From positions 1 to 9,812 of the forward strand of contig DFKL01000022.1 of assembly GCA_002373535.1 (NCBI GenBank): a stretch of 9,812 bases of DNA. The letters are read 5' to 3'. This DNA is from Prevotellaceae bacterium UBA3646. Lineage in GTDB: Bacteria > Bacteroidota > Bacteroidia > Bacteroidales > Bacteroidaceae. Both the position numbers and the translations under genes were made by a program. The notes below the pieces were generated by a model, which saw only the letters and a list, made by a program, of their open reading frames with translations, ran no database searches and had not been told where the DNA came from. This document shows positions 1-5,454 of the stretch, piece after piece. Each line of letters starts with the position of its first letter. The stretch's first letter is position 1.

Positions 1-53
1 TGGGAGTTGTCGAAGGAAACAGCAGATACATTTTAGAAAACCATAAGGTATGA
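1..53 (+). CDS. C-terminal end of an upstream gene (partial)
   Basis: The frame beginning at base 3 is open from the window edge and reads GVVEGNSRYILENHKV before a TGA at 51-53. That TGA overlaps the ATG of the next gene (50-52) as ATGA, the usual sign of translationally coupled genes in one operon. This overlap is the main reason to prefer this frame. Another frame, ending at the TAG at 34-36, would also give a plausible tail, so the choice is not certain. Sixteen residues are too few to name a family. Confidence 0.45.
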   Translation, partial: GVVEGNSRYILENHKV

Positions 54-607
54 GTGAAACGACAAGGACATATTTCTTTTGCATCGAATGTAATGGGGAT
101 GCAGACTGTATGGGAATGATTTTGGATGAGGGGCTCTCTATAAGTGTAGATTTCACAGATAAAGAGGTTGTAACTATCCGACAACTAGTAAGCAATGCTG
201 GGGCAGGTGTAGGTTCAGACCTTATGCCAATACTAGCAAGTGATGCTCCGGATTTATATCAGCGTATTGACAAGGCCGCCCGTAGGGTCATGTTTGATCA
301 TTTTCTAGTACAGGCTGCACAGGAATATGAAATTGAATTCGATGATGAAGAGCGACAAGAGAATTTCCATAAAGATATAGAAAACGGGCTCTTTGTGCCG
401 GAAGACTTTATAGAGGAATCGAATAATTATAGCGAGGTGCCTGAAGATGATGAGGAGCTGTTTGACCTGTGGTCTGAATGGGAGCACAACAAGTTTGAAG
501 AGGAGGATGCCGCATGGATTCGATCTCGTTACACGATTGACGAGAGTTGGATAGATGTAAGTGAAGAAGAATACATCTGTTATATGCCAGAAGAATTTGT
601 CGCTTAA
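50..607 (+). CDS. Highly acidic hypothetical protein, 185 aa
   Basis: I do not recognise this family. By hand count the protein has about 49 Asp/Glu against 12 Lys/Arg, a net charge near -37 in 185 residues. The acid residues are concentrated after residue 90 (blocks such as FDDEERQE, PEDDEELFD, EEEDAAW, SEEEY). The acidic half also holds tryptophans (WSEWE, AAWIR, ESWID). Near the N-terminus is a cysteine cluster (C11, C14 and C20, within FFCIECNGDADC). No signal peptide or membrane segment is visible, so it is probably cytoplasmic. The ATG at 50 overlaps the preceding stop as ATGA, which supports the start and an operon with the upstream gene. Base composition is visibly more A/T-rich than in the core genes to the right, suggesting an accessory or transferred region. 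A strong negative charge is compatible with nucleic-acid mimicry or with binding a basic partner, but nothing here proves either. Confidence 0.7.
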   Translation: MSETTRTYFFCIECNGDADCMGMILDEGLSISVDFTDKEVVTIRQLVSNAGAGVGSDLMPILASDAPDLYQRIDKAARRVMFDHFLVQAAQEYEIEFDDEERQENFHKDIENGLFVPEDFIEESNNYSEVPEDDEELFDLWSEWEHNKFEEEDAAWIRSRYTIDESWIDVSEEEYICYMPEEFVA

Positions 608-688
608 CGAATCAACAGGGCATACTGGCATAGCGACGATGGTCACGATGACATGCGTGACATATCCATGACGAAAATTTGCCCCAAA

Positions 689-707
689 AGCGAGAGACCG
701 TATCTCT
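689..707. repeat. Small hairpin, copy 1 of a dispersed AGCGAGAG repeat
   Basis: The sequence reads AGCGAGAGACCGTATCTCT. AGAGA (693-697) can pair with TCTCT (703-707) around a 5-nt loop. The same unit recurs at 1151-1169 with 17 of 19 identical positions and in the same orientation. Copy 2 sits just behind purA, where it could act as a terminator. Here it lies 82 nt behind the acidic gene. There is no T-run after it on the plus strand. Confidence 0.5.
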
Positions 708-741
708 GATGGACCCACGACGGGGGTAGAATAATAGGGTA

Positions 742-771
742 GCACGTGCCAAAACATGTTTTGCCACGTGC
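742..771. repeat. 30-bp near-perfect palindrome
   Basis: The outer arms are GCACGTG (742-748) and CACGTGC (765-771). The core CAAAACATGTTTTG (750-763) is itself a perfect 14-bp palindrome, and each arm also contains the palindrome CACGTG. Only the two positions 749 and 764 (both C) break symmetry. Outside it, GGG (737-739) and CCC (772-774) can extend pairing past a 2-nt bulge. It could be a dimeric-protein operator, a cruciform or hairpin site for a mobile element, or part of a bidirectional terminator. The symmetry is certain; the function is not. Confidence 0.75.
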
Positions 772-778
772 CCCAAAA

Positions 779-841
779 AATGAACATAGAGTTCATAGAC
801 CCACGAACATATGTTAGCTGGCTCACGAACCTATGTTCATT
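779..841. repeat. Nested direct and inverted repeats built on GAACATA
   Basis: The outer arms AATGAACATAG (779-789) and CTATGTTCATT (831-841) form an 11-bp perfect inverted repeat. Inside are a small hairpin (ATGAAC 780-785 with GTTCAT 791-796, loop of 5), a perfect 10-bp palindrome AACATATGTT (806-815), and a direct repeat CACGAACATATGTT (802-815) / CACGAACCTATGTT (824-837) with one mismatch and a 22-bp step. The 22-bp step is about two helical turns, which would suit cooperative binding by a regulator or recombinase. That role is inference. Confidence 0.7.
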
Positions 842-869
842 AAAAATCGAATATCTCGCGGGGATATCT

Positions 870-913
870 CTACGATAGCCCTACAATAGGCCTACGCCTT
901 TCCTACGATGCAA
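870..913. repeat. Four 11-bp tandem repeat units (CTACGATAGCC type)
   Basis: Units begin at 870, 881, 892 and 903: CTACGATAGCC, CTACAATAGGC, CTACGCCTTTC and CTACGATGCAA. All share CTAC at the same phase, and the repeat length is close to one helical turn. The last unit overlaps the stop codon (minus-strand TAG, 903-905) of the degraded reading frame to its right. Units are far too short for a CRISPR array. They could be iterated binding sites or replication slippage. Confidence 0.6.
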
Positions 914-1058
914 AATGTTTTAATAACTCCAGTCCTTTCTCTGTCAAATAGTAAGCCCGATCTGGTCGTTTTGCCGAATCAGGATAGAGGCGACTTACAT
1001 AACCTTGTTCAATAGCCGGATAAAGATATGCTTCTTTGTCATTTTGCTTTTTATCTTT
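903..1058 (-). pseudogene. C-terminal remnant of a winged-helix type protein
   Basis: Read on the minus strand, 51 codons are open between an in-frame TAA (1059-1061) and a TAG (903-905), with no usable start codon. The product contains EAYLYPAIEQGYVSRLYP followed by a basic linker and AYYLTEKGLELLKHF. This pattern, a helix, a Pro-rich strand turn and a '(Y/R)LTEKG' strand, resembles the winged-helix end of AlbA_2/AAA_4-type putative DNA-binding proteins or of some Fic-domain proteins. That assignment rests on pattern memory and is tentative. The missing N-terminal part and lack of a start suggest what is left of a deleted or displaced gene. A promoter-like sequence lies just upstream (1069-1101). 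It could also be a chance open frame, but its amino-acid make-up is very protein-like. Confidence 0.5.
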
Positions 1059-1068
1059 TTATTGGCTA

Positions 1069-1101
1069 CAAAGTAAAAAACTTCGTATAATCTTTGGCAA
1101 A
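1069..1101 (-). promoter_or_regulatory. Candidate Bacteroidetes-type promoter
   Basis: On the minus strand TTTG (1098-1101) is followed after 21 nt by TTACTTTG (1069-1076). This fits the Bacteroidetes -33 TTTG / -7 TAnnTTTG layout except for one T in place of A. The -33 element lies inside a small palindrome, CTTTG-G-CAAAG (1092-1102). It points into the startless winged-helix remnant, so it may be a leftover promoter of the lost gene or may drive a short RNA over the repeat region. Confidence 0.35.
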
Positions 1102-1150
1102 GCTGGGGAATTTGACTTTTAGTGACTCACATTTATGGTTTTTCTATCAT

Positions 1151-1170
1151 AGCGAGAGGCCGTTTCTCTC
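1151..1170 (-). terminator. Hairpin behind purA, possible terminator (copy 2 of the AGCGAGAG repeat)
   Basis: GAGAG (1154-1158) and CTCTC (1166-1170) can form a 5-bp stem with a 7-nt loop, starting 6 nt beyond the purA stop codon. On the minus strand it is followed by A-rich sequence rather than a clear T-run, so it is a weak candidate for intrinsic termination. Near-identity with 689-707 suggests a short repeat scattered between genes. Confidence 0.4.
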
Positions 1171-1176
1171 TTTGAC

Positions 1177-2451
1177 TCAATTCATCTCTATTGTCTGGGC
1201 GCGGTCGGGACCTACGCTGACGATTGTGATGGGGCGCTCCAGAGTGTTCTCTAGGTAGTTGACGTAGTTCTGGAATGCTTCGGGGAACTGTTCTGGCGTG
1301 GTAATCTGTGTCAGGTCTGTCTGCCAGCCGGGGATGTCCTCGTAAACTGGTTGCCATCCGCTGGTGTCGTATGGCATGGTGGTGGTGCGCTGGTTGCCTT
1401 TTTCATATGCCACGCATGCACGTATGGTCTCGAAGGTGTCGAGGACATCGCTCTTCATCATTATGAGTTGGGTGACGCCGTTGATCATGATGGCATAGCG
1501 TAGTGCCACGAGGTCTATCCATCCGCAGCGTCGGTTGCGGCCGGTGACCGCTCCGTACTCGTGCCCGATTTCGCGTATCTTGTCGCCTGTCTGGTCGAAA
1601 AGCTCTACGGGGAAGGGGCCGCTGCCTACGCGTGTGCTGTAGGCCTTGAAGATGCCGAACACTTCGCCTATCTTGCCGGGGGCGACGCCCAGGCCTGTGC
1701 ATACGCCGCCGGTGCAGGTGTTGCTGCTGCTGACGTAGGGGTATGTGCCGTGGTCGATGTCGAGCATGGTGCCTTGTGCTCCCTCGGCAAGGACGTTCTT
1801 GCCGTCGTCGAGTGCCTGGTTGATTTCAAACTCGGTGTCGGTGATGGGGTATTGCTTCATGTATTGTATGCCTTGCATCCAGAGGGCTTCTTCCTGGCTG
1901 ATGTCGTAGTCGGTGTAGTGGAGGTCGGCGAGTATCTGCTGATGGCGTGCCTTGAGGGCTTCGTACTTGCTGTGGAAGTCGTCTTGGAGGATGTCGCCTG
2001 CGCGTAGTCCTGTGCGACTGGCCTTGTCGCTGTATGTGGGGCCTATGCCCTTGCCAGTGGTGCCGACTTTCTGCTTGCCCTTGGCTGCCTCATAGGCTCG
2101 GTCGAGGACGCGGTGTGTGGGCAGTATCAGGTGTGCCCGGCGGCTGATGTGCAGCCTGCTCCTGAGGTCATAGCCGGCATTTCCCAGTTCCTGGGCCTCG
2201 GCCATGAAGAGGTCTGGGGCTATGACGCATCCGTTGCCGATTATGTTGAGTTTGCCGGTGTCGAAAATTCCTGACGGGATGGAGCGTAGTACGAATTTCT
2301 TTCCATCAAAGATGATGGTGTGTCCTGCGTTGGGGCCTCCTGCGAAACGGGCGACGATGTCGTACCGCGGGGTGAACACGTCTACTACCTTGCCTTTGCC
2401 TTCGTCTCCAAATACGATGCCCAGAAGGGCGTCTACTTTTCCTGTACTCAT
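1177..2451 (-). CDS. purA: Adenylosuccinate synthase
   Basis: The enzyme joins IMP and aspartate using GTP, the first committed step from IMP to AMP, in the cytoplasm. The 424 residues match the usual family length. Visible motifs are GDEGKGK (15-21) with the expected catalytic Asp16, the GGPNAGHT loop with catalytic His44, GTTGKGIGPTYSDK, EGAQGTMLDIDHGTYPYV, GRNRRCGWIDLVALRYA, the base-binding MMKSDVLD, and the C-terminal GPDRAQT. Position 14 is Phe where many homologues have Trp (WGDEGKG). The ATG at 2451 is chosen because family similarity begins right there. The open frame continues upstream to 2538, but that part would overlap the previous gene and looks non-coding. It is the last gene of the minus-strand set, 22 nt behind the AlkD-like gene. 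No own promoter is evident, so it is probably transcribed with its neighbours. A hairpin follows its stop. Confidence 0.97.
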   Translation of the reverse strand: MSTGKVDALLGIVFGDEGKGKVVDVFTPRYDIVARFAGGPNAGHTIIFDGKKFVLRSIPSGIFDTGKLNIIGNGCVIAPDLFMAEAQELGNAGYDLRSRLHISRRAHLILPTHRVLDRAYEAAKGKQKVGTTGKGIGPTYSDKASRTGLRAGDILQDDFHSKYEALKARHQQILADLHYTDYDISQEEALWMQGIQYMKQYPITDTEFEINQALDDGKNVLAEGAQGTMLDIDHGTYPYVSSSNTCTGGVCTGLGVAPGKIGEVFGIFKAYSTRVGSGPFPVELFDQTGDKIREIGHEYGAVTGRNRRCGWIDLVALRYAIMINGVTQLIMMKSDVLDTFETIRACVAYEKGNQRTTTMPYDTSGWQPVYEDIPGWQTDLTQITTPEQFPEAFQNYVNYLENTLERPITIVSVGPDRAQTIEMN

Positions 2452-2473
2452 ATATATAGTCTGTTGTTGTGGT

Positions 2474-3025
2474 TTATCGGTCTTGTGACAGTTGTGTGGT
2501 GGTCGCCTGTATGGCTTTCCGTAGCGGCAGCGGTGCATCTGCTGCCGTGCTGGCGGCGTGGTCGAGAAGTTCCTGCCGTGAGCGTGGCATGAGTGTATTG
2601 CCTTGGCGCAGGAGGCGGCATAGCGTGAGCCATCCGCACAGGGAGGGCAGGTACTCGCCTCTGGCTATTTGCCCGAAAGCAAAGGTGGTTGCCCATTTCT
2701 GGGGGCATATCAGCTGCATGGCCATGAGCGAGGCTTCCTCGGTGGTCTTGAACTCGTGTGCCCATATCTCGGCTACCTCGGGCAGGAATTGTTCCGGTGG
2801 GGTGAGCATTATGGCGAGGAGGCGGCTTTCACGCACGTTTTCGTTCCACAGTTGCTGGGCAAGGTGCCTGTCGCGGGGAAACTGTGTGGCGATGGTCTGG
2901 AGTCGTGGCAGTTCTATACCCCAGATTACGTGGTATGGCATTCCTGCATCGCGCATAGCCTTGCTGGCTATGCCGTTCATGTTGGCTCGCAGTTCTCGTT
3001 TTATGTCTTGTATGGTCTGTTCCAA
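2474..3025 (-). CDS. AlkD-like HEAT-repeat protein (DNA alkylation repair family)
   Basis: The 183-residue protein is helical, and its N-terminal half (ELRANMNGIASKAMRDAG, then PYHVIWGIELPRLQTIA and LAQQLWNENVRESRLLA) resembles short AlkD-type proteins built from HEAT-like repeats. Characterised AlkD enzymes excise alkylated bases from DNA without base flipping. I cannot place AlkD's catalytic Trp/Asp set in this shorter protein, so it may be a binding-only or divergent member. The start appears to be TTG at 3025 (MEQTIQD...). No ATG lies in frame between the previous gene's end and the conserved ELRANMNG segment, and TTG falls 8 nt after the dipeptidyl peptidase stop, consistent with coupled translation. 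The first in-frame ATG would cut into the conserved region. It is followed 22 nt later by purA. Confidence 0.65.
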   Translation of the reverse strand: MEQTIQDIKRELRANMNGIASKAMRDAGMPYHVIWGIELPRLQTIATQFPRDRHLAQQLWNENVRESRLLAIMLTPPEQFLPEVAEIWAHEFKTTEEASLMAMQLICPQKWATTFAFGQIARGEYLPSLCGWLTLCRLLRQGNTLMPRSRQELLDHAASTAADAPLPLRKAIQATTTQLSQDR

Positions 3026-3033
3026 TGTGGTTT

Positions 3034-4959
3034 CTAACTTGCTGTGTATTGGCGTCCGTAGCGTAGCATCTGCCGGTCGTATGTCTCTGTGTAGTCGACG
3101 GTGACGTCAGTGACGTTGCCGTCGCTGTCCTTGACGAGGGTGTAGCGGGGGTTGATTAATCCCTTGTATGGGGCGAGGTCGAGGGCTTCGTAGCGTCGTA
3201 GCATCTCGGCGTGTAGTATGGGGTCTACCTTCACTCCGTAAGTCTCGACGATGTTGCGTGCTGCGGGGAAATCTCCTGTGCTCTTGATTCGCTGTATCTC
3301 CGCCAGCAGGGTGCCTATTTGTCGTCTGAGGGTCTGGTAGTCGGTTATTTCCAGCGTGGTCTTACCGTCGGTGTGCGCGAGGTGCATGGCGTCTCCATTG
3401 TGCAGGCACCAGTTGCCTATGAGGGCGCGGTTGCGCATGTGTGCTTCCTCAATATCCCGGCCTGGCTGTATGCGTACCAGTTGGGTCATGATGCCGCCCA
3501 GCATGTAGGTGTAGTAGTTGGCGTGCCATGCGTCTGGGGTGGGGATGAGTCCTAACTGGTACATCTTGGGGTCTGCTATGTAGTAGAGCCCGAAGAGGTC
3601 TGCCCTGGCTTCCTCGATGGTGCTTGCGTATACTCCGAGTGCGTCGGCGTCTACTCCGGGTAGCATCTGACCGCTGCCGTGCCCAAGGCATTCGTGCAGG
3701 TCTGTGTGCAGGTCGTCGCAGATGTCTCCGTAGCGGTTGATCAGACTGCGTATGTCGTGGTTTGGTATGAACTCTTCACGGAAACCGTTGCCCTTGGCTG
3801 CCTGGTTGTATGCGGTGGTGAGGTTGCCTATGGTGACGCTCTTACTGCCGTATACGGAGCGTATCCAGTTGCTGTTGGGCAGGTTTATGCCTATGGCGCT
3901 GCTGGGATACAGGTCTCCGCCCAGGATGGCGGCTTGCACGACCAGTGCCGTGACGCCATGGCATTCCCGGCGCTTGAAGCGGTCGTCGACGGGGCTGTGG
4001 TCTTCGAACCATTGTGCGTGCTGGCTGATAACCTGTGTGCGGTGTGTGGCTTCTGTGTCCAGAATATTGACGTATCCTTCCCACGAGGCTTTCAGGCCTA
4101 ACGGATCGCCATAGACTTCGGTGAATCCGTTGACAAAGTCAATGGTGCCCTGCGTCTCGCCTATCCAACTGATGGTGTATCGGTCGAAGGCGTCGAGTGA
4201 GCCTGTACGGTAGAATTCCAGGAGGAGGTCTATGTTTTTCTTTTGCAGAGGTGTCTGCGCATAGGTACGTGCCGACTCCAGTTCGCCTGCTATCAGCCGT
4301 ATATTCTTGTCGTACAGTCCGCCTATGCGATATGTGTTCTCCCATAGTTTGCCTCTGTCGTCCCGCTCGAGACGGCTATTCATCCCGTACATGACAGGCC
4401 TGTCCGGATTGGGAGCAGTCTTCTTTAGGGATGCATAGAATTCCTCGGCTTCGTGTTGGGTCACTGTCTCGTCGTAGTAGTTGCATGCCGAGGACTGAAG
4501 CAGGTCTCCGCCTTTCTGGCTGACGCGCTTGGGCATGATGGCTGGATTGGTGATGACGTCTGTCAAAAGTGAGACCTCGCCTGCGGTAAGCCGGGGGGTG
4601 TGTTTCTCTGTGGGTATGGAGTTCCATGCCTGCAGGAGCCATTCTCTGGAGAATGACGGCTGGAACTTGTCCGTCGAGTAGTGGTGGTGTATGCCGTTGG
4701 CAAACCAGACTTGCCGGATGTATGTCAGGAATGACTGCCACCCGGCGTCGTCGTGGCTGACTGTGCTGTCGAGCAGTATGTTCTCCAGCATCCAGCGTAT
4801 CCTGAGGTTGTACCTGCAGTTCTGGTCCCACAGGATGTCGCGCCCGTACAGCGAGGCTTTTGCCAGGTGGTATATGTATAGCTTGTCGTTGAGCGACAGG
4901 GTGTCGAATGCCGGTGTCTTGTAGCGCAGGAGTTCTATGTCGGCAAAGCGTATCTCCAT
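3034..4959 (-). CDS. Dipeptidyl peptidase III (peptidase family M49), cytoplasmic form
   Basis: This zinc exopeptidase family releases dipeptides from the N-terminus of oligopeptides. The zinc motif HECLGH lies at 422-427 (ligands His422 and His427, catalytic Glu423) and the second motif EEARAD at 449-454 supplies the third ligand, Glu450. Human DPP III has EECRAE there. Length is 641 residues. From memory, the studied Bacteroides thetaiotaomicron enzyme has its HECLGH about 26 residues later, behind an N-terminal export signal. This protein begins directly with MEIRFADIELLRYKTP, which is already mature-domain sequence, so no signal peptide or lipobox is present. The ATG at 4959 overlaps the AraC-type gene's TAA as TAATG, fixing the start and implying translational coupling. 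The AlkD-like gene follows after 8 nt. A role in intracellular peptide turnover is likely. The link to the regulator upstream is inferred from gene order only. Confidence 0.93.
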   Translation of the reverse strand: MEIRFADIELLRYKTPAFDTLSLNDKLYIYHLAKASLYGRDILWDQNCRYNLRIRWMLENILLDSTVSHDDAGWQSFLTYIRQVWFANGIHHHYSTDKFQPSFSREWLLQAWNSIPTEKHTPRLTAGEVSLLTDVITNPAIMPKRVSQKGGDLLQSSACNYYDETVTQHEAEEFYASLKKTAPNPDRPVMYGMNSRLERDDRGKLWENTYRIGGLYDKNIRLIAGELESARTYAQTPLQKKNIDLLLEFYRTGSLDAFDRYTISWIGETQGTIDFVNGFTEVYGDPLGLKASWEGYVNILDTEATHRTQVISQHAQWFEDHSPVDDRFKRRECHGVTALVVQAAILGGDLYPSSAIGINLPNSNWIRSVYGSKSVTIGNLTTAYNQAAKGNGFREEFIPNHDIRSLINRYGDICDDLHTDLHECLGHGSGQMLPGVDADALGVYASTIEEARADLFGLYYIADPKMYQLGLIPTPDAWHANYYTYMLGGIMTQLVRIQPGRDIEEAHMRNRALIGNWCLHNGDAMHLAHTDGKTTLEITDYQTLRRQIGTLLAEIQRIKSTGDFPAARNIVETYGVKVDPILHAEMLRRYEALDLAPYKGLINPRYTLVKDSDGNVTDVTVDYTETYDRQMLRYGRQYTAS

Positions 4960-5399
4960 TATTTCTTGTCGGATTTGTGTTTCTTGTCGTTCATGCTCGT
5001 ACGGTATTCCACGGGTGTCATGTTGTTCATGCGGAAGAATGCTGCATAGAAGCTCTGACGGCTGGAGAAACCGGTGGAGAGGCCTATCTCCTCGGCTGAC
5101 TTGTCCGAGAAGTGCTTGTCGGTAAGCATGTACATGGCTTCACGCACGCGGAACGAGTTGATGAGCTGTGAGAAATTGTCCCGGAACCTGAGGTGCATGA
5201 CTGCGCTGATATAGCGTGTGTTGTAGCCGATTTCCCGGGCCATGCGGGCTGCTGTGTATCGTGGGTCACGGTATTTCTTCTCGACGACGAACTTGAGCAT
5301 TATCTGCTCGTATATCTTCTCTACGGCAGCAGGGCTCATGGTCGTGATGTAGTTTACTGCCTTTTCCTTCTTCTCGGTAATGTTGTATTTTGAGTTCAT
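4959..5399 (-). CDS. Short AraC-family transcriptional regulator (DNA-binding domain only)
   Basis: The 146-residue protein is essentially one AraC/XylS DNA-binding domain. The first helix-turn-helix is near residues 48-69 (YTAARMAREIGYNTRYISAV). The second is near 100-133, with the typical ending SAEEIGLSTGFSSRQSFYAA, then FFRMNNMTPVEYR. A basic tail (KKHKSDKK) closes it. The 40 or so residues before the domain (MNSKYNITEKKEKAVNYITT and on) are too few for a ligand-binding or receiver domain, so activity is probably set by expression level, a partner, or the N-terminal helix. The ATG at 5399 stands 40 nt after the SbcC-like gene. The stop is shared with the next start (TAATG), so regulator and peptidase are translated together. 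Autoregulation or control of the operon is possible but not shown. Confidence 0.88.
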   Translation of the reverse strand: MNSKYNITEKKEKAVNYITTMSPAAVEKIYEQIMLKFVVEKKYRDPRYTAARMAREIGYNTRYISAVMHLRFRDNFSQLINSFRVREAMYMLTDKHFSDKSAEEIGLSTGFSSRQSFYAAFFRMNNMTPVEYRTSMNDKKHKSDKK

Positions 5400-5426
5400 T
5401 GTGTTATGAATTTGTGTGTCGTATGG

Positions 5427-5454
5427 CTGGATTGGGAATCTATTCCAATCCCAG
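5427..5454 (-). promoter_or_regulatory. Stem-loop over the stop codon of the SbcC-like gene
   Basis: CTGG (5427-5430) pairs with CCAG (5451-5454), ATTGG (5431-5435) with CCAAT (5445-5449), and AAT (5437-5439) can start to pair with ATT (5442-5444). Each side has one single-base bulge. The hairpin includes the TAG stop (5440-5442) and ends 28 nt before the AraC-type start. No T-run follows on the minus strand, so it may be an RNA processing or stability element, or an attenuator lowering expression of the downstream genes, rather than a full terminator. Confidence 0.4.

Larger units (their letters stand above)
608..902. other. Gene-free stretch dense in palindromes and short repeats
   Basis: No convincing gene lies here. 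The stretch contains a weak stem-loop right after the acidic gene (GTCACG 642-647 pairing with CGTGAC 656-661, 8-nt loop), a small hairpin at 689-707, a 30-bp near-palindrome at 742-771, a nest of GAACATA repeats at 779-841, ATATC/GATAT arms around CGCG at 851-867, and the start of an 11-bp tandem repeat at 870. Short direct repeats also recur about 86-89 bp apart: GCCCCAAAA at 681 and 770, and GACCCACGA at 712 and 798. This points to an old internal duplication. The pattern resembles a non-coding dispersed repeat or a regulatory/attachment region, but which one cannot be told from a single copy. Confidence 0.6.

Noticed and set aside
305..826. Minus-strand frame of 173 codons across the acidic gene and palindromes
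   Set aside because: Half of it is the reverse reading of Glu/Asp codons, which explains its Phe/Ile/Leu-rich product, and the rest crosses hairpin repeats. The plus-strand gene with its ATGA overlap is the better reading.
870..913. CRISPR-like array
   Set aside because: Units are 11 bp with no spacers, and no cas gene is present.
1022..1050. Short frame beginning at an ATG on the minus strand just downstream of the candidate promoter
   Set aside because: It gives only about 15 codons in a different frame from the winged-helix remnant, with no support.
1561..2007. Plus-strand frame of 148 codons inside purA
   Set aside because: A shadow of purA codon bias; its Val/Ala/Gly-rich product has no recognisable motif.
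2452..2538. N-terminal extension of purA
   Set aside because: It overlaps the end of the AlkD-like gene, is rich in His/Arg/Gln without family similarity, and purA similarity begins at the ATG at 2451.
3679..4114. Overlapping plus-strand frames inside the dipeptidyl peptidase gene
   Set aside because: They lie opposite the zinc-motif region of a well-supported gene and have no start signals of their own.
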